Below, in pieces: positions 12,640 to 23,799 of a DNA stretch of 64,000 nt. Within the stretch, counting starts at the first letter, position 1, and every line of letters begins with the position of its first letter. Below the pieces are notes generated by a model. The model worked only from the letters and a program-made list of their open reading frames with translations. It was not told the DNA's origin and made no database searches. Origin of the DNA: Siphonodentalium dalli (lineage: Eukaryota > Mollusca > Scaphopoda > Gadilida > Siphonodentaliidae). The DNA is taken from the NCBI GenBank assembly GCA_032622095.1, contig CP136068.1, forward strand, positions 48,850,443-48,914,442. Direction: 5' to 3'. The translations under genes were made by a program, and so were the position numbers.

Positions 12640-12840
12640 ATATGTCCGTTATTTCGTCAAAAACACTTTTTCAAATATCTCCGTTATTTCGTTTATAACA
12701 ATAATTTCCTATTTCGCTCTATATTTCGCTATTTCCGACGTTGTATTTTCCTATTTCGATTTTTCGTACTATTTCGCTGTATTTTCATATTTCGCTTTTT
12801 CGTTGTATTTCATATTTCGATAATTCGCGATATTTGACAT
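12640..12840. repeat. TATTTCG-rich low-complexity block
   Basis: TATTTCG and close variants recur every 10-25 bp. A frame of about 120 codons crosses the block but is Phe/Ile/Arg-rich and repetitive, so I do not call it coding. Confidence 0.6.
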
Positions 12841-13057
12841 ATTATGGGATATGGGATTATATGATAACCAACATTATGATAGTCAATCGGACATCTCGTG
12901 CCTCCCGTGCTCGCGATTAGATGCCACTAGCCATCCAATCGTTATCTTTCGAACCTCGATTACATATTGTTTGCTATCAAATCCTTGGCGTATTGGCTGA
13001 CTAGATACTCAAGCAGTCGGTAATGTCCGACAATCCCCGGTGATTTCCGGGACCTAT

Positions 13058-13121
13058 GTGTTCATAAACCTATGAACTACATTGGAAGTGACGTCACGTT
13101 ACGTTCATAGGTTTATGAACG
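13058..13121. repeat. Hairpin with TGACGTCA in its loop
   Basis: GTTCATAAACCTATGAAC on the left is the exact complement of GTTCATAGGTTTATGAAC on the right. The loop holds TGACGTCA, the consensus CRE palindrome, at about 13089. Confidence 0.75.
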
Positions 13122-13139
13122 CATTGAATAAGGGGGCGT

Positions 13140-14290
13140 GTCTACTGTAACGCTATGGGGAAATCGGAAGAGATATTAGGGGTATGTAAATATAATGTAA
13201 TGACTCTAATATTTTCGATGTGGCCATTCTAATATCTCACATCTAGATAAACACTGGCATCTCGGGTTTAAATGAAATTGATAACATTATGTTGGTTATT
13301 TTTTATATCAGGTCCTTATAAAGCATTGTTATCCTTCATCACATTTTCCTCTCTTCTGATTGGCTGAGAGTGCGTCACATGGCGGACCGTAAATCACCAT
13401 ATTACCCTCGAGGGTAACATTGTCTCAGTTATTGACCGCTCAGTTGTTACCAGTAAACACATGACTACGAAGAACTCAACGCGCAGAGATTCTGACAGCT
13501 CTCTAATATTTTTTTTTAAAACACTGTTTTTATAAACCCCACTGTTTCATAACAACTGCGAACTGTGGTGTTTGCTAATTTGCATAATTGTGTGTTTTTT
13601 TATTTCCAATTAAAGCACGCTATGTATAAATGGTGTTATCACAGACGCAAATCCGTTATAAGGTGTAATGTTCCTATTGGACCTTTTTATATCAATAATA
13701 AAGACCATGGGACAAATAGATAAACCTTATTATGCAGTTGGTGTGTGCTGCAGACAATTGCACATTCGATGTACATACGTTACAACTACGTTTATGTACT
13801 ATATCAAATAGCCACTCTTTGCTGTTTAATGTTTATCAATTGACTATTTCTTTTCTTCAATACATTCCTCAGACTTCCGAGAATATCCGTATGTTGCGTA
13901 ACGATCTGTGACATATGTCAATTTCTTTTCGCACTACTACAACGTGCTAGTTTAACTTTTTAGCATTCTGGAAATTAACACGTCTGTCGGCGTCTTCACG
14001 CTCATTTGAAACGAAACCGAACATTTCGCTGCATGGCTACTCAACTTCGAAATTGCTTTACTCCTCTTTCCGTGAACCGATTTCCACCATGCAACCAGCA
14101 AACTGACCGGAGAATAGCTGCGCAAACGACGGTTCTGTTAATTAATCCAGATTATGAATGTTTTATTTTCTAAATAGCGATTATTCCAACATAAAATTAA
14201 CTTTTCGAACTGGATTAAAGAATATATGCGCGCATTTATGCCTGCTATTAAGGAGGTTCGTGTGTACTCCTTTGTCAGATAACAAAAAAG
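13140..14290. other. Non-coding stretch
   Basis: Contains a perfect 16-bp palindrome TTACCCTCGAGGGTAA near 13404 and a CTGATTGGCTGA stretch near 13357. No gene is recognised. Confidence 0.4.
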
Positions 14291-14406
14291 TTATCACCCT
14301 TGTTTTCGTGAGACACGGGGATTTGTCGCCGCTCTCGACCTGGAATGTCATTCCAGGTCTCGAGCGGGCGACAAATCCCCGTGTCTCACTCAATCGCGGG
14401 CGATAA
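14291..14406. mobile_element. Near-perfect hairpin element
   Basis: GTGAGACACGGGGATTTGTC and the GACCTGGAATG stretch are mirrored by CATTCCAGGTC and GACAAATCCCCGTGTCTCAC around an almost zero loop. The outer ends TTATCACCC/GGGCGATAA pair imperfectly. Short frames on both strands are shadows of the palindrome. Confidence 0.85.
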
Positions 14407-14544
14407 CTGTATAATATCAAATACATGTCCTCCCGATACCTGGTAAAGATAATCTACCAGTAGATTGACTGATGTAGTACCCAACTACAGACATTACTTA
14501 TGCAATGCTATTTTTGTATATATGAAACATTTATGAGTCACACC

Positions 14545-14585
14545 TGAGTCGTTGTTTGATGGGAGAATCTGGATTCAGATTGCGG
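14545..14585 (+). repeat. End-like repeat GAGTCGTT...GAATCTGGATTCAGA (left copy)
   Basis: About 35 bp (GAGTCGTTGTTTGATGGGAG and GAATCTGGATTCAGA) has an inverted partner at about 21630-21668. A shorter CCAGATTCAGATTCTGATTC stretch lies at 14682. It may be the terminus of an element interrupted by the 16.4-21.5 kb foldback, or an independent MITE copy. Confidence 0.5.
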
Positions 14586-14729
14586 ATTAGACCCCGTACG
14601 ACGTGGTTCGGTAAACGAACAGACAAGAATCAGTAAACGAACATACCGTAATCGTAATTAATCGTTATTTCGTCGTAATCCAGATTCAGATTCTGATTCC
14701 GATTACGGACTCAAACGTTCATAATGTAA

Positions 14730-16420
14730 ACAATTTCGCCACCTCCGAGTTTAGAAACACAATAAAACATAAGAATCCGTCCCTTGTGTACAAATTATTG
14801 CAGAATATAAACCATCTATATCAAAGAATTTTAAATGCGGAGACAAATCTGTGTTATCGAGCGTAAACAATATTACTGAAATTATCCAAATAATAATGTT
14901 ATTGATAGTAACGCTGGGGGAGCACTTCGGTTGATTGCGAACTTGAAGCAAATCATTGTCAATTTCATTGCCACTTACATCATGTGTATTTCATAATTCC
15001 ATCCATAAAATACCACCGAACGCATGTCGATTTCAAATTCGGCGGATACGTCACCATTGACCGAATTCATGTGAACCTGCATGGATTTGTCTTCTGCTTT
15101 GTTCGTTATTATATGTTCCTTCTTATTCAAGAAATAGTAGTATTATATGATATCGATGGATTATCAGATACACGTATGTACTATCTAGTCTTATAGAAAT
15201 TTCATATTTAAAATGTGTTTTTTCGTCAAATGCAGTCGTTTTGCACAATAGTCTCTGTATAGTACAGAACACAGGCATTTTTTGGCCAACGTGCTGTACA
15301 TTAGTTGGAAAATAAAGATTTGCCCATGCAGCTAATGTTGTGGTCTTGTGATCGCACGTGATCTGCATCTCTCAATCGCAGAAACACAAATGTAAAGCTT
15401 ATTCTAGGATCTCAGGACTATATAGTGGAAATGTCAGTCAATTTATTGATTAAGTACACACACGTACAAGTTCTAGGGACGTGGCTAGAGGTTTCCTCAA
15501 ATTTCCGGCCAACTGCACCCCCCCCCCCCTCTTGAACCAAACATCAATCTCACAGGTTCGCAGAATTCCATTTGCACCCCCTTGGAATTATCCAACCTAA
15601 CACACCCTAAGATTGGAAAATTACCAACTTTTACTGGTTGACAAAATAAGACAATGAGAACAATTCCAACCTATATATGGTGTCAAATTAATGTCCAACT
15701 AATGTTGTGTCATGCATGAAATTTCCAACTGCTGGAAATATACCAAAGTTTAGTTTAGACATATTTATTTCAAATATTTGTCAAATTTAGATAACACATG
15801 ATATATAACATATACATTTGTTTATACAGACAATGGGATTGGGGGACAAGTGCTGACTCACTTAAGGGTACCCCCTCTCCCATATGTTATTACACTGAAA
15901 AATAAATAATTAGTAATGGCAAAGCGACATGACTACTAAAACAAGTTGAACATATATACAGATCACCGGTCACCCCCTCACCGAGTTAGTCATAAGTTTG
16001 TATATGTATTTATTTAAAATCGGGTTTGTTTGTTGCATTTGCTGGCATGTACGTATAATTATTTGGAAGTTAGTTAAAAGAATCCTGATTTGCCTCACGT
16101 ATGACTGTACAGCTAAGAAAATTGTAGCAAAGTTCGGGGGGGGGGGTCGAGACACACCAACCAACCCCTGTCGCCACGTCCCTGTACAACTGACAAGTTT
16201 CGTGTGTTCTCCACAACGTCTTGATTCAGGAGACCCAGAGCTGTTAGAAATGCTTTCCCTCAACAATAAACACGCTTTAACTTGAAAAAAAGATGCGATT
16301 AAGTCGGATTAGCAGCTAATTAAGTGCCATGTATATATACACATAGAAGAAAAGCTTGACTTTCACAACAAACATGAACTTTATAAATATAAGATACAAA
16401 TGATACTTGTGTCAAATACA
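14730..16420. other. Non-coding stretch with poly-C/G runs
   Basis: Homopolymer C at about 15519-15530 and G at about 16136-16146. The overlapping frames at 15970-16285 are mutual shadows. No domain is seen. Confidence 0.4.
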
Positions 16421-17769
16421 TTAGTGGGGGGGATAGTTGCAAAATCGTTCACTTTGTGATAGAAGCGCCAAACTTTCAGAGTTTGTTAAGTGGTTGGTGA
16501 GTATCACTAAACTGGCTGGTTCCAGATTTTGGAGGTCACCTTGACCTTCAATTTGACCTTGACCTTTTTGAAAATCTCAGTTTTAGGGTTGGGTGGTTTA
16601 TGCCGTCCTTTTCTTGTGAAAATCGCATCTTCTCACAGTTTTCTCAATACAATTATAGTTGGGAGGTGACCATGGTTCATTTGTGCCAAAACATATCTCA
16701 ATTTTCATAAGATGGCCGCCAATATGGCCGCCGGAAGTTGAAAATATGACATTTTTTCACAAATATCTTCTAGTTCAATTCATGCTGTTTGGAACTGGTT
16801 GAGTAATGCAACTTTATTTTGTGTTTTGTATATTAACCGATCATTGGAGCAATTAAATATGCAATTATTGTGGTTCTAGCCCCTTCCGATCCCTCAAAAC
16901 TTCGATTTTACAGGATGCGGTATAAAATTCCACAAAAAAATCACAATTGGGATTCTAGTCATATTTCAACAAGAAATGAACATAACTTTGTAATGTAAGT
17001 GAGGCATATCATTACCTATGAATATTCCAAATCACTGGAACCAAAATTCTTACTTTGGCTCAAAATGGCTGCCAATATGGCCGCCAAAATATGGAAAATG
17101 GTAAATATTACACCAGCGTCTCCTGCAATCGTTTGCAAGTTGTGGTTGATGTATAAAATTGGCAATTCTGCATTCTATACAGTGAATACTAACATGTCTG
17201 ATGCACCACGGTTAATTGTTACTATTGTCACCACTGACATCGTCAAAAGTATTGGACTTTTCTCTCAAAAACTTGACATAAATATTTGCAAAAATTCACT
17301 TTTCAGGTTTGGACCATTTTTTCAGGTAAAATGTAACTATCTTTGGATTGAAAGGTGTTTATTGTTTTGGTCTATCTTAAATGTGTCTCACTACGGTGTT
17401 TATAGACCAAATTGCTCAAGATGGCTTCCAAAATGGAAACCAAATTTGTAAAATGTAATTTTTTTTACATATATCACGAACATTCTCTGCATTATCCGAA
17501 AATGTAGCAAAATGTGACTCACTTGGTTATTATACGTGTTAGTTAATTAACTGACAACTAAATGTTCTATTCTTGTTGTCCCACTTCCGTATGGGGCAAA
17601 ATAAATTCATTTTAAAGTATGTAATTTTGCCGAGCACCTCTTTTGTGATTTTGGCCATAGTTATTGAAAGGAAATGGGCAGAACTTTGAGACAGAATTGA
17701 GATGGACCATAATATTTGGCTATTCTGGTCCATTATGCTAAGAAAATGTCAACTGAATACAGTGTGGAT

Positions 17770-19345
17770 GCCAAGATCGTAGCCAGGGAGTTACTCTATG
17801 ATCATACGTGAGGTGAATAGGTATACAGTGAGTTATTGTATGTCATGACTTATGTGAATAGGTATACAATGAGTGACTATATGGTTATGAGTGGGTTGTC
17901 CATTGTAAGATGCATCTATGTATACAAGGCGATGTCATGGTCAGGCGTGAGGTGAATCGGTATGCATGGAGTGACTGTATGGTGTATATCCAGTACGGGT
18001 GCACCAGGTGTGCCTGTATGGGCATTGGTGTGGTGTATGGGTATAGCTACATGGTCATCTATGTGTTGATTATGTATATATGGAGTGACTGTAAAGGCAT
18101 GGGTGGGATGTACATGTGTTGTCTGTATGATCATGGATGGGTGTGTTGGTAAATAGGGTGTGATTTTATGGTTACGGTTAATGTGTATAGGTATACACGG
18201 AATAACTGTACGGTCATGATTGAATATGATTACCTGGAGTAAGCTGGGTGGACATTGTCGAGTGTGTGGGTATATAGGGAGTGTCCTTGTGGTAACGGGT
18301 GGGTGCATATTTATATATTTCATGGATGTATTATCATTGGTGGGTGTATAGGGATTAGCTGTATTATCATGGATCATTATGGATGGCATGTATGATTATA
18401 CAGTGAATTGCTGAATTGTCATGTGTGAGGTGTATATGCAAGTATGGATTGGTTGAATGGCCATTAGTGAGGTTTACTTGTTGCTTGGAGTGAATCTATG
18501 GTCTCGGGTGGGCTGTATATGTATATCGAGTGGTTATATGACTACGTGTGTCGACATAGGTATACAGGTAGTGATTGTATGGTCAATGGTGAGATGAGTA
18601 CATGTAGGTATACAAGTAGTGACTGTATGATCATAAATATAATGGAAATCTATACAGGGGTGACTATTAAAATGGTCATGTGTCAGGCGTATGAGTATAC
18701 ATCTGGTGTTCCTGTTTGGTGACTCGTGGCGGTATGGTCATGTGCGTTGCTTTATTGTCATGGGCAAGGGATACGTGTATATAGCAAGTGGTTATATGGC
18801 CATGGATAAAGTGCATATGCATACATGGAGTGACTATACTGACATGGCTGGGGTGTATTAGTATATCTTGAGTGACTATGCGGATACAGGGAGTGACATG
18901 GCCAATGTTGAGGTGAATATGTATGCAAGGATTGACCATGGTCGTGTATGAATGTTTTGAATAGGTAGACACGGTGTGACTAAATGGCCATAGGTCAGGT
19001 ACCATTGGTTAAGGTATGTGTATGAAGCGAGTGGCTATATGGCCATTGGTGAGGTGCATATGTAAACCCGGAGTGACTTTATGGTCATTGTTGATGTATA
19101 TATTGATTTATTTGACCACGTGTTTGGAGAATAGGTATACAGGGGATGGATGACCTTATGGCCAATGGTGAGCTGAATGGGTATACAAGGAATGACTATA
19201 TGGTTATCGGTCATGTTTAGGAGTATCCCCGGTGTGCCTGTATCGTGATGCGTGGCTGTAATGTCACCGTGGTCATGGGTCAGGTGTACATGTATACAGT
19301 GGGTCACTCACTATATTGTTATGTCTGTGGTGTTTATGTATTTAT
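17770..19345 (+). repeat. Degenerate tandem repeat of about 41 bp, core of foldback (direct half)
   Basis: Units of the type GGTATACAGTGAGTGACTAT and ATGGTCATGGGTGAGGTGAAT recur; clean neighbours at 17821 and 17862 give a 41-bp spacing. Divergence is high and units are lost or fused. Frames through the block, such as 17916-18389 minus, are Thr/His/Pro- or Tyr/Gly-rich repeat shadows. Confidence 0.8.
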
Positions 19346-19384
19346 GTAATGACTGTGTGGTAATAGGTGGCCATCGTTTTCCGT

Positions 19385-20095
19385 GTTTAACGCCCACATG
19401 TATATAAACACCATCAACATAGAGAACTCTCTGACATGACATCTCAATTGATTTACATATCCTTGAGTTATTGTGCCACCCAAGGTACACATGTACAACC
19501 CACCCATTACCTCATTCACTCCATATGTACATAAACACAACACAAATGACAACATAGTCACCCACTTTATACACGTACAACTGATCATACAGCCATACTT
19601 GGTTATACCCGTACATACCACAAATGACGATACAGCCACGAGTCACCATGTATAAACACCAGGTATACACATACACCCGACACATGGCTATATAGTCACT
19701 CTATGTATACATATTCACTACATTCACGATCATACGGCCACGCGTTGTATACCTATTCACCTCACCATGGACTATACAGCCACTAGATGTATACCTATTC
19801 CCCATATCCATTACCATAGTCAATCCAGGTATACATATGCACATCACCAATGGTGAGCCCTTCCAGATATACCAATACCCGCACATACGACCTCTCATAA
19901 GTTCCACACTTGCCATACTCATGATCATGCATCTACTCCCCATACACCATCAATGATAACACATCCACAACATATATAAATATACAACCCACCGTTGCAA
20001 ACAGGGCACTCCCCGTATACCCACACATCATCCATAACCATACAATAACTCGCGGTATACATATTATCCTCATCTACGATCATAAAGTAACTCCC
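19385..20095 (-). repeat. Same repeat in inverted orientation
   Basis: The reverse complement of the 17.8-19.3 kb repeat (CACCTCACCATGG, ACTATACAGCCAC, GTATACCTATTC). The orientation switch lies near 19345-19385, and this half is less than half as long as the other, so the palindrome is asymmetric. Confidence 0.8.
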
Positions 20096-21464
20096 TGGCT
20101 GTCATCTTGGCTTCCATCCTGTATCCAGTTGATAAATTTTTATCATAATGGGCCAGACTACCCACATCTCATGGTTCATCTCAGTTCCGTCTCAAAGTTC
20201 TGCCCATTTCCTTTCAATAATATGGCCATAATCACAAAAGAGGTTATCCGCAACATTCCATACTGCAACTTTAAAATGAATTTGTCATGCCCCATATGTA
20301 ACTAGGATAAACATAATAGAACATAGTTGTCAGTTAATTAACTAACAGTTATAATAACCAAGTGAGTCACAATTTTCTACCTTTTGGGATAACGCAGAGA
20401 ATAATTTTCTGGATATGTGTAAAAAATTTACTTTTTACAAATTTGGTTGCCATTTTGGAAGCCATCTTGAGCAATTTAGTCTATAAACACCATAGTGTGA
20501 CACATTTAAGATAGGTCAAAACAATAAACACATTTTATACCAAAGGTAGTTGCATTTTATTTGAAAAAATGGTCGAACCCTGAAAAGTTATTTTTTGCCG
20601 ATATTTATGTCAAGTTTGTGAGAGAAAAATCCAATATATCTGGTGATGTCAGTGGTGACAATAGTAACAATGAAACATGGTGTATCAAACATGTTAGTAT
20701 TCAATGTATAGAATACATATTAGCCAATTTTATACATCAACCACAACTTGTAAGCAATTGCATGACACCCTGGTGCAATATTTACAATTTTCCATATTTT
20801 GGCGGCCATTTTGGCAGCCATTTTGGGCCAAGGTAAGATTTTTGGTTCCAGAGAGTTGGAATATTCATAGGTAATGATATGCCTCACTTGCATTACAATG
20901 TTCTTTTCATTTCTAGTTGAAATATGACTAGAATCCCAATTGTGATGTTTTTGTAAAATTTTGTACCGCGTTCTGTAAAATCGAATTTTTGATGGATTGG
21001 AAGGGGTTAGGACCACAATAATTGCACATTTAATTGCTCCAATGATCAGTTAATATACAAAACACAAAATAAAGTTGCATTACTCAACCAGTTCCAAACA
21101 GCATGAATTGAACTAGAAGATATTTGTGGAAAAAATGTCATATTTTCAACTTCCGGCGGCCATATTGGCGGCCATCTTATGAAAATTGAGATATGTTTTG
21201 GCCCAAATTAACCGTGGTCACCTCCCAACTATAATTGTATTGAGAAAACTGTGATAAGATGCGATTTTCACAAGAAAAGGATGGCATAAACCACCCAACC
21301 CAAAAACTGAGATTTTCAAATAGGTCAAGGTCAAATTGAAGGTCAAGGTTACCTCCAAAATCTGGAACCAGCCAGTTTAGTGATACTCACCAACCACTTA
21401 ACAAATTCTGAAAGTTTGGCGCTTCTATCACAAAGTGAACGATTTTTATGTTTTCCTGTAATTA

Positions 21465-21465
<1 letters not shown>

Positions 21466-21508
<43 letters not shown>
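21466..21508 (+). repeat. Poly-C tract, about 43 bp
   Basis: An uninterrupted C run at the inner edge of the right terminus of the foldback element. The matching left terminus has only 7 G. Confidence 0.9.
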
Positions 21509-21629
21509 ACTACATGAGCCATGTTTGACGCTGGGAAAATATTAAACATAGTATCGGAGACCGCGTGGATTTCAAAATCTGACCTAGAATCCGTGTAATC
21601 TCGATTTAGCCCCGCCCCGTATTCGGTTT

Positions 21630-21668
21630 AGGATTCTGAATCCAGATTCTCCCACCAAATAACGACTC
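21630..21668 (-). repeat. End-like repeat, inverted partner of 14545-14585
   Basis: TCTGAATCCAGATTCTCCCA and AACGACTC read on + are the reverse complement of the 14.55-kb copy with a few mismatches. Confidence 0.5.
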
Positions 21669-21808
21669 TGTGCATAGACCCGTCATACGGTGTCATTAAA
21701 AATTAGTATCCATGTCCGCAGACCGCATTCTCTTGTGGTAGGGAAGTGGTTTTTGAAATAAAAGTGTCATTGCTCATATGTGGACTTGTTCCTTCAATAT
21801 GTTTTTAC

Positions 21809-23276
21809 AACTAGCTCAGGGGGGGGGTCGGAAAAAATTTCCAGGCACGTATGATCATTTTAATTTTTTCCGGCCACAGGGGACCCAACCACCCAATTTC
21901 TTCCGTTTCTGGCCTTTTTTTCCAGGCAATTATGGGCACCCACCCTTTTTTTTCCGTTTCAGGAAGTTTTTTCCGGTCAGTTTTGGACACCCACCCCCCT
22001 TAAATTTGAGGAAAATTATCAATTGAGCAACCAAATAGCTGATTATCCTGCATTATCATAATTTATTGCGCTATATTTGAATAGAACAGTGCATAATGAG
22101 ATAACTATACTATTTGAATTTATCATATAAGTGTCATTAATCAAGAAATGTGTCAACATAATCACATTTCTAGGGATATATAGGCAGAGTGCCAAGGTTT
22201 TTATTAACATTCATTTTCATAATATATAGTCACATGATCCAGTCACATAATCACATTTTAGTATTCTACAGAATACATGGTACCGGTACAACAAATTTCA
22301 GATTATTTGATATTTTGATATTTGCTATGTGATATACAGTAATGCCCTAATTAATCGACTCCATAACCACAGCAGAATAATGGGTAATTTAATTTTAATT
22401 TCCGACTAAATCCTGAAAAATTACCCATTATTCTGCTGTGGTTATGGAGTCGTTTAATTAGGGCATTACTGTATTGCTGGAATCAAATTGTTTATCAAAA
22501 CATGTGGAAATGCAACTGTTCATCCCAGTTCATCCCAGTTTGAAGAATAATGCTAATACCAAACATAACCATGATATACATGCGTGACTCTTCTTGGGGC
22601 ATCTCAGAAACCAGAACTGAGGAAACATGTTATAGCGTGTAATGGCAGGCTGGTAGCCACTGCCCGAAGTAATAGGCTTCGTAATAATTGGGAATAATAT
22701 GGATGGATAGCCCAATTTCACTTCTGTTTTGCTCACGATATCAGTGACGATAAAATCTTCGTTTATACTGTGATTAACATTACAAGCTGATCCACATTAA
22801 CATGGAAAACAATGTGAAATTGTTCAAGCTGGCCCGCTGGCCTTCAATTTATTTGTTAAGATTTTGTTTTACGTTGTCAAAAGTCTATCTTTATTTCCAA
22901 GTCACATATGGTCAAGTGTGCTTTCATTTTATTGCTTATTTTCAGCTGAGTTCTGCATAATTATTCTTATTTTGCTGTATCAGTAGATGGAATCCTGATT
23001 AAACTTTATTTTTCAAATAGCGCAGTGTCTAGTTCTATCAAGTTGAATTTGGGTTATTGTGCAACTGATCCAACTTCTGATAACCTCTACATTAGTATTA
23101 ACTATATATGACATGTTTCTGTTCAGAACACATACAAAATAAGACTCAATAGCAGGAATGTAAAAAAATTTTAGCATATGGAAAAAACTGTTTTTTGGAC
23201 CCAAGAGACACCCACCCATCCCATCATACGTGCCTGGAATTTTTTTCCGACCCCCCCCCCCCCCCTGACTAGCTTG
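21809..23276. mobile_element. 1.47-kb element bounded by inverted repeats
   Basis: The left end CTAGCTCAGGGGGGGGGTCG, GAAAAAATTTCCAGGCACGT is mirrored at the right end by CATACGTGCCTGGAAT and CCGACCCCCC...CTGACTAGC (about 50 bp of terminal inverted repeat). No transposase is recognised. Just inside the left end, CACCCACCC and TTTTTTCCGG stretches recur. A separate hairpin element (22335-22473) is nested within. Confidence 0.75.
22335..22473. mobile_element. Hairpin MITE nested in the 21.8-23.3 kb element
   Basis: TACAGTAATGCCCTAATTAA, CGACTCCATAACCACAGCAG and AATAATGGGTAATTT are mirrored by the right arm almost perfectly, with a loop of about 30 bp. Confidence 0.9.
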
Positions 23277-23691
23277 TGTTTTTTTTTTTCGGCTCGTGTC
23301 AATCACAAATACTGGTGTTTTCTACGAATTCATTTGAAGTGTTCACTTTAATTTTGACACCAAAACGATGCTACTGTATGCAATCCTAAACTTATATTGC
23401 TATGTCAGTTAAATTTCATAACTTCTGTAGATGTAGATCATGCCACAAAGCGCTACTCTGGCTACGCCCATAAATTCACATAATATTACAGAGCCGTGTA
23501 TTTTTATAGGCGCTTCACAAGAGCGGCTTACACATACTCGACAACCAGGTCCCTATTTCTCGTCTGTGTACGACGAAGCGAGCACCCTTACAAGTGACCT
23601 TGCCCTTGCGCGATATTTGAAAATGTGTGGCTATATATAGCACACTCACTGCTTACTAGTAATTCGGCCAAGCCACTGTTGTGCATGAAAA

Positions 23692-23778
23692 CGATAGTCC
23701 ACCGGCGGGGCGCGAACTCATGCCGGTGCGTTGAAACCATTACAAGTCCGACACTCTAACCAGTTGTCTTCCACTTCC
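23692..23778 (-). repeat. tRNA-like segment, probable SINE head
   Basis: Read on minus, TGGTTAGAGTGTCGG resembles a pol III A box region, CTTGTAAT sits where a Thr-type anticodon loop would be, and GAGTTCGCGCC resembles a B box. Cloverleaf pairing is poor (no clean acceptor stem), so it is a tRNA-derived SINE or tRNA pseudogene, not a working tRNA. Confidence 0.5.
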
Positions 23779-23799
23779 ACTATATACTGTATTGATAAC

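Larger units (their letters stand above)
16424..21510. mobile_element. 5.1-kb foldback element with tandem-repeat core
   Basis: The left arm (16424 to about 17770) and right arm (about 20095-21510) are reverse complements over about 1.35 kb. They share, for example, the GCGCCAAACTTTCAGA stretch, the AAGGTCAAATTGA stretch and the GGCCGCC blocks. The ends GTGGGGGGG / CCCCCCCAC are flanked by TACATTA (16417-16423) and TACATGA (21511-21517), a plausible 7-bp target duplication with one mismatch. Between the arms lie oppositely oriented tandem repeats. No transposase frame is recognised. The architecture resembles FB/Galileo-like foldback transposons by analogy only. Confidence 0.85.

Noticed and set aside
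17910-19943. Tyr/Gly- or Thr/His-rich frames of 60-157 codons
   Set aside because: They lie in the tandem-repeat core of the foldback element and have repeat composition only.
23692-23778. Functional tRNA gene
   Set aside because: A and B box-like strings are present, but stems, especially the acceptor stem, do not pair.
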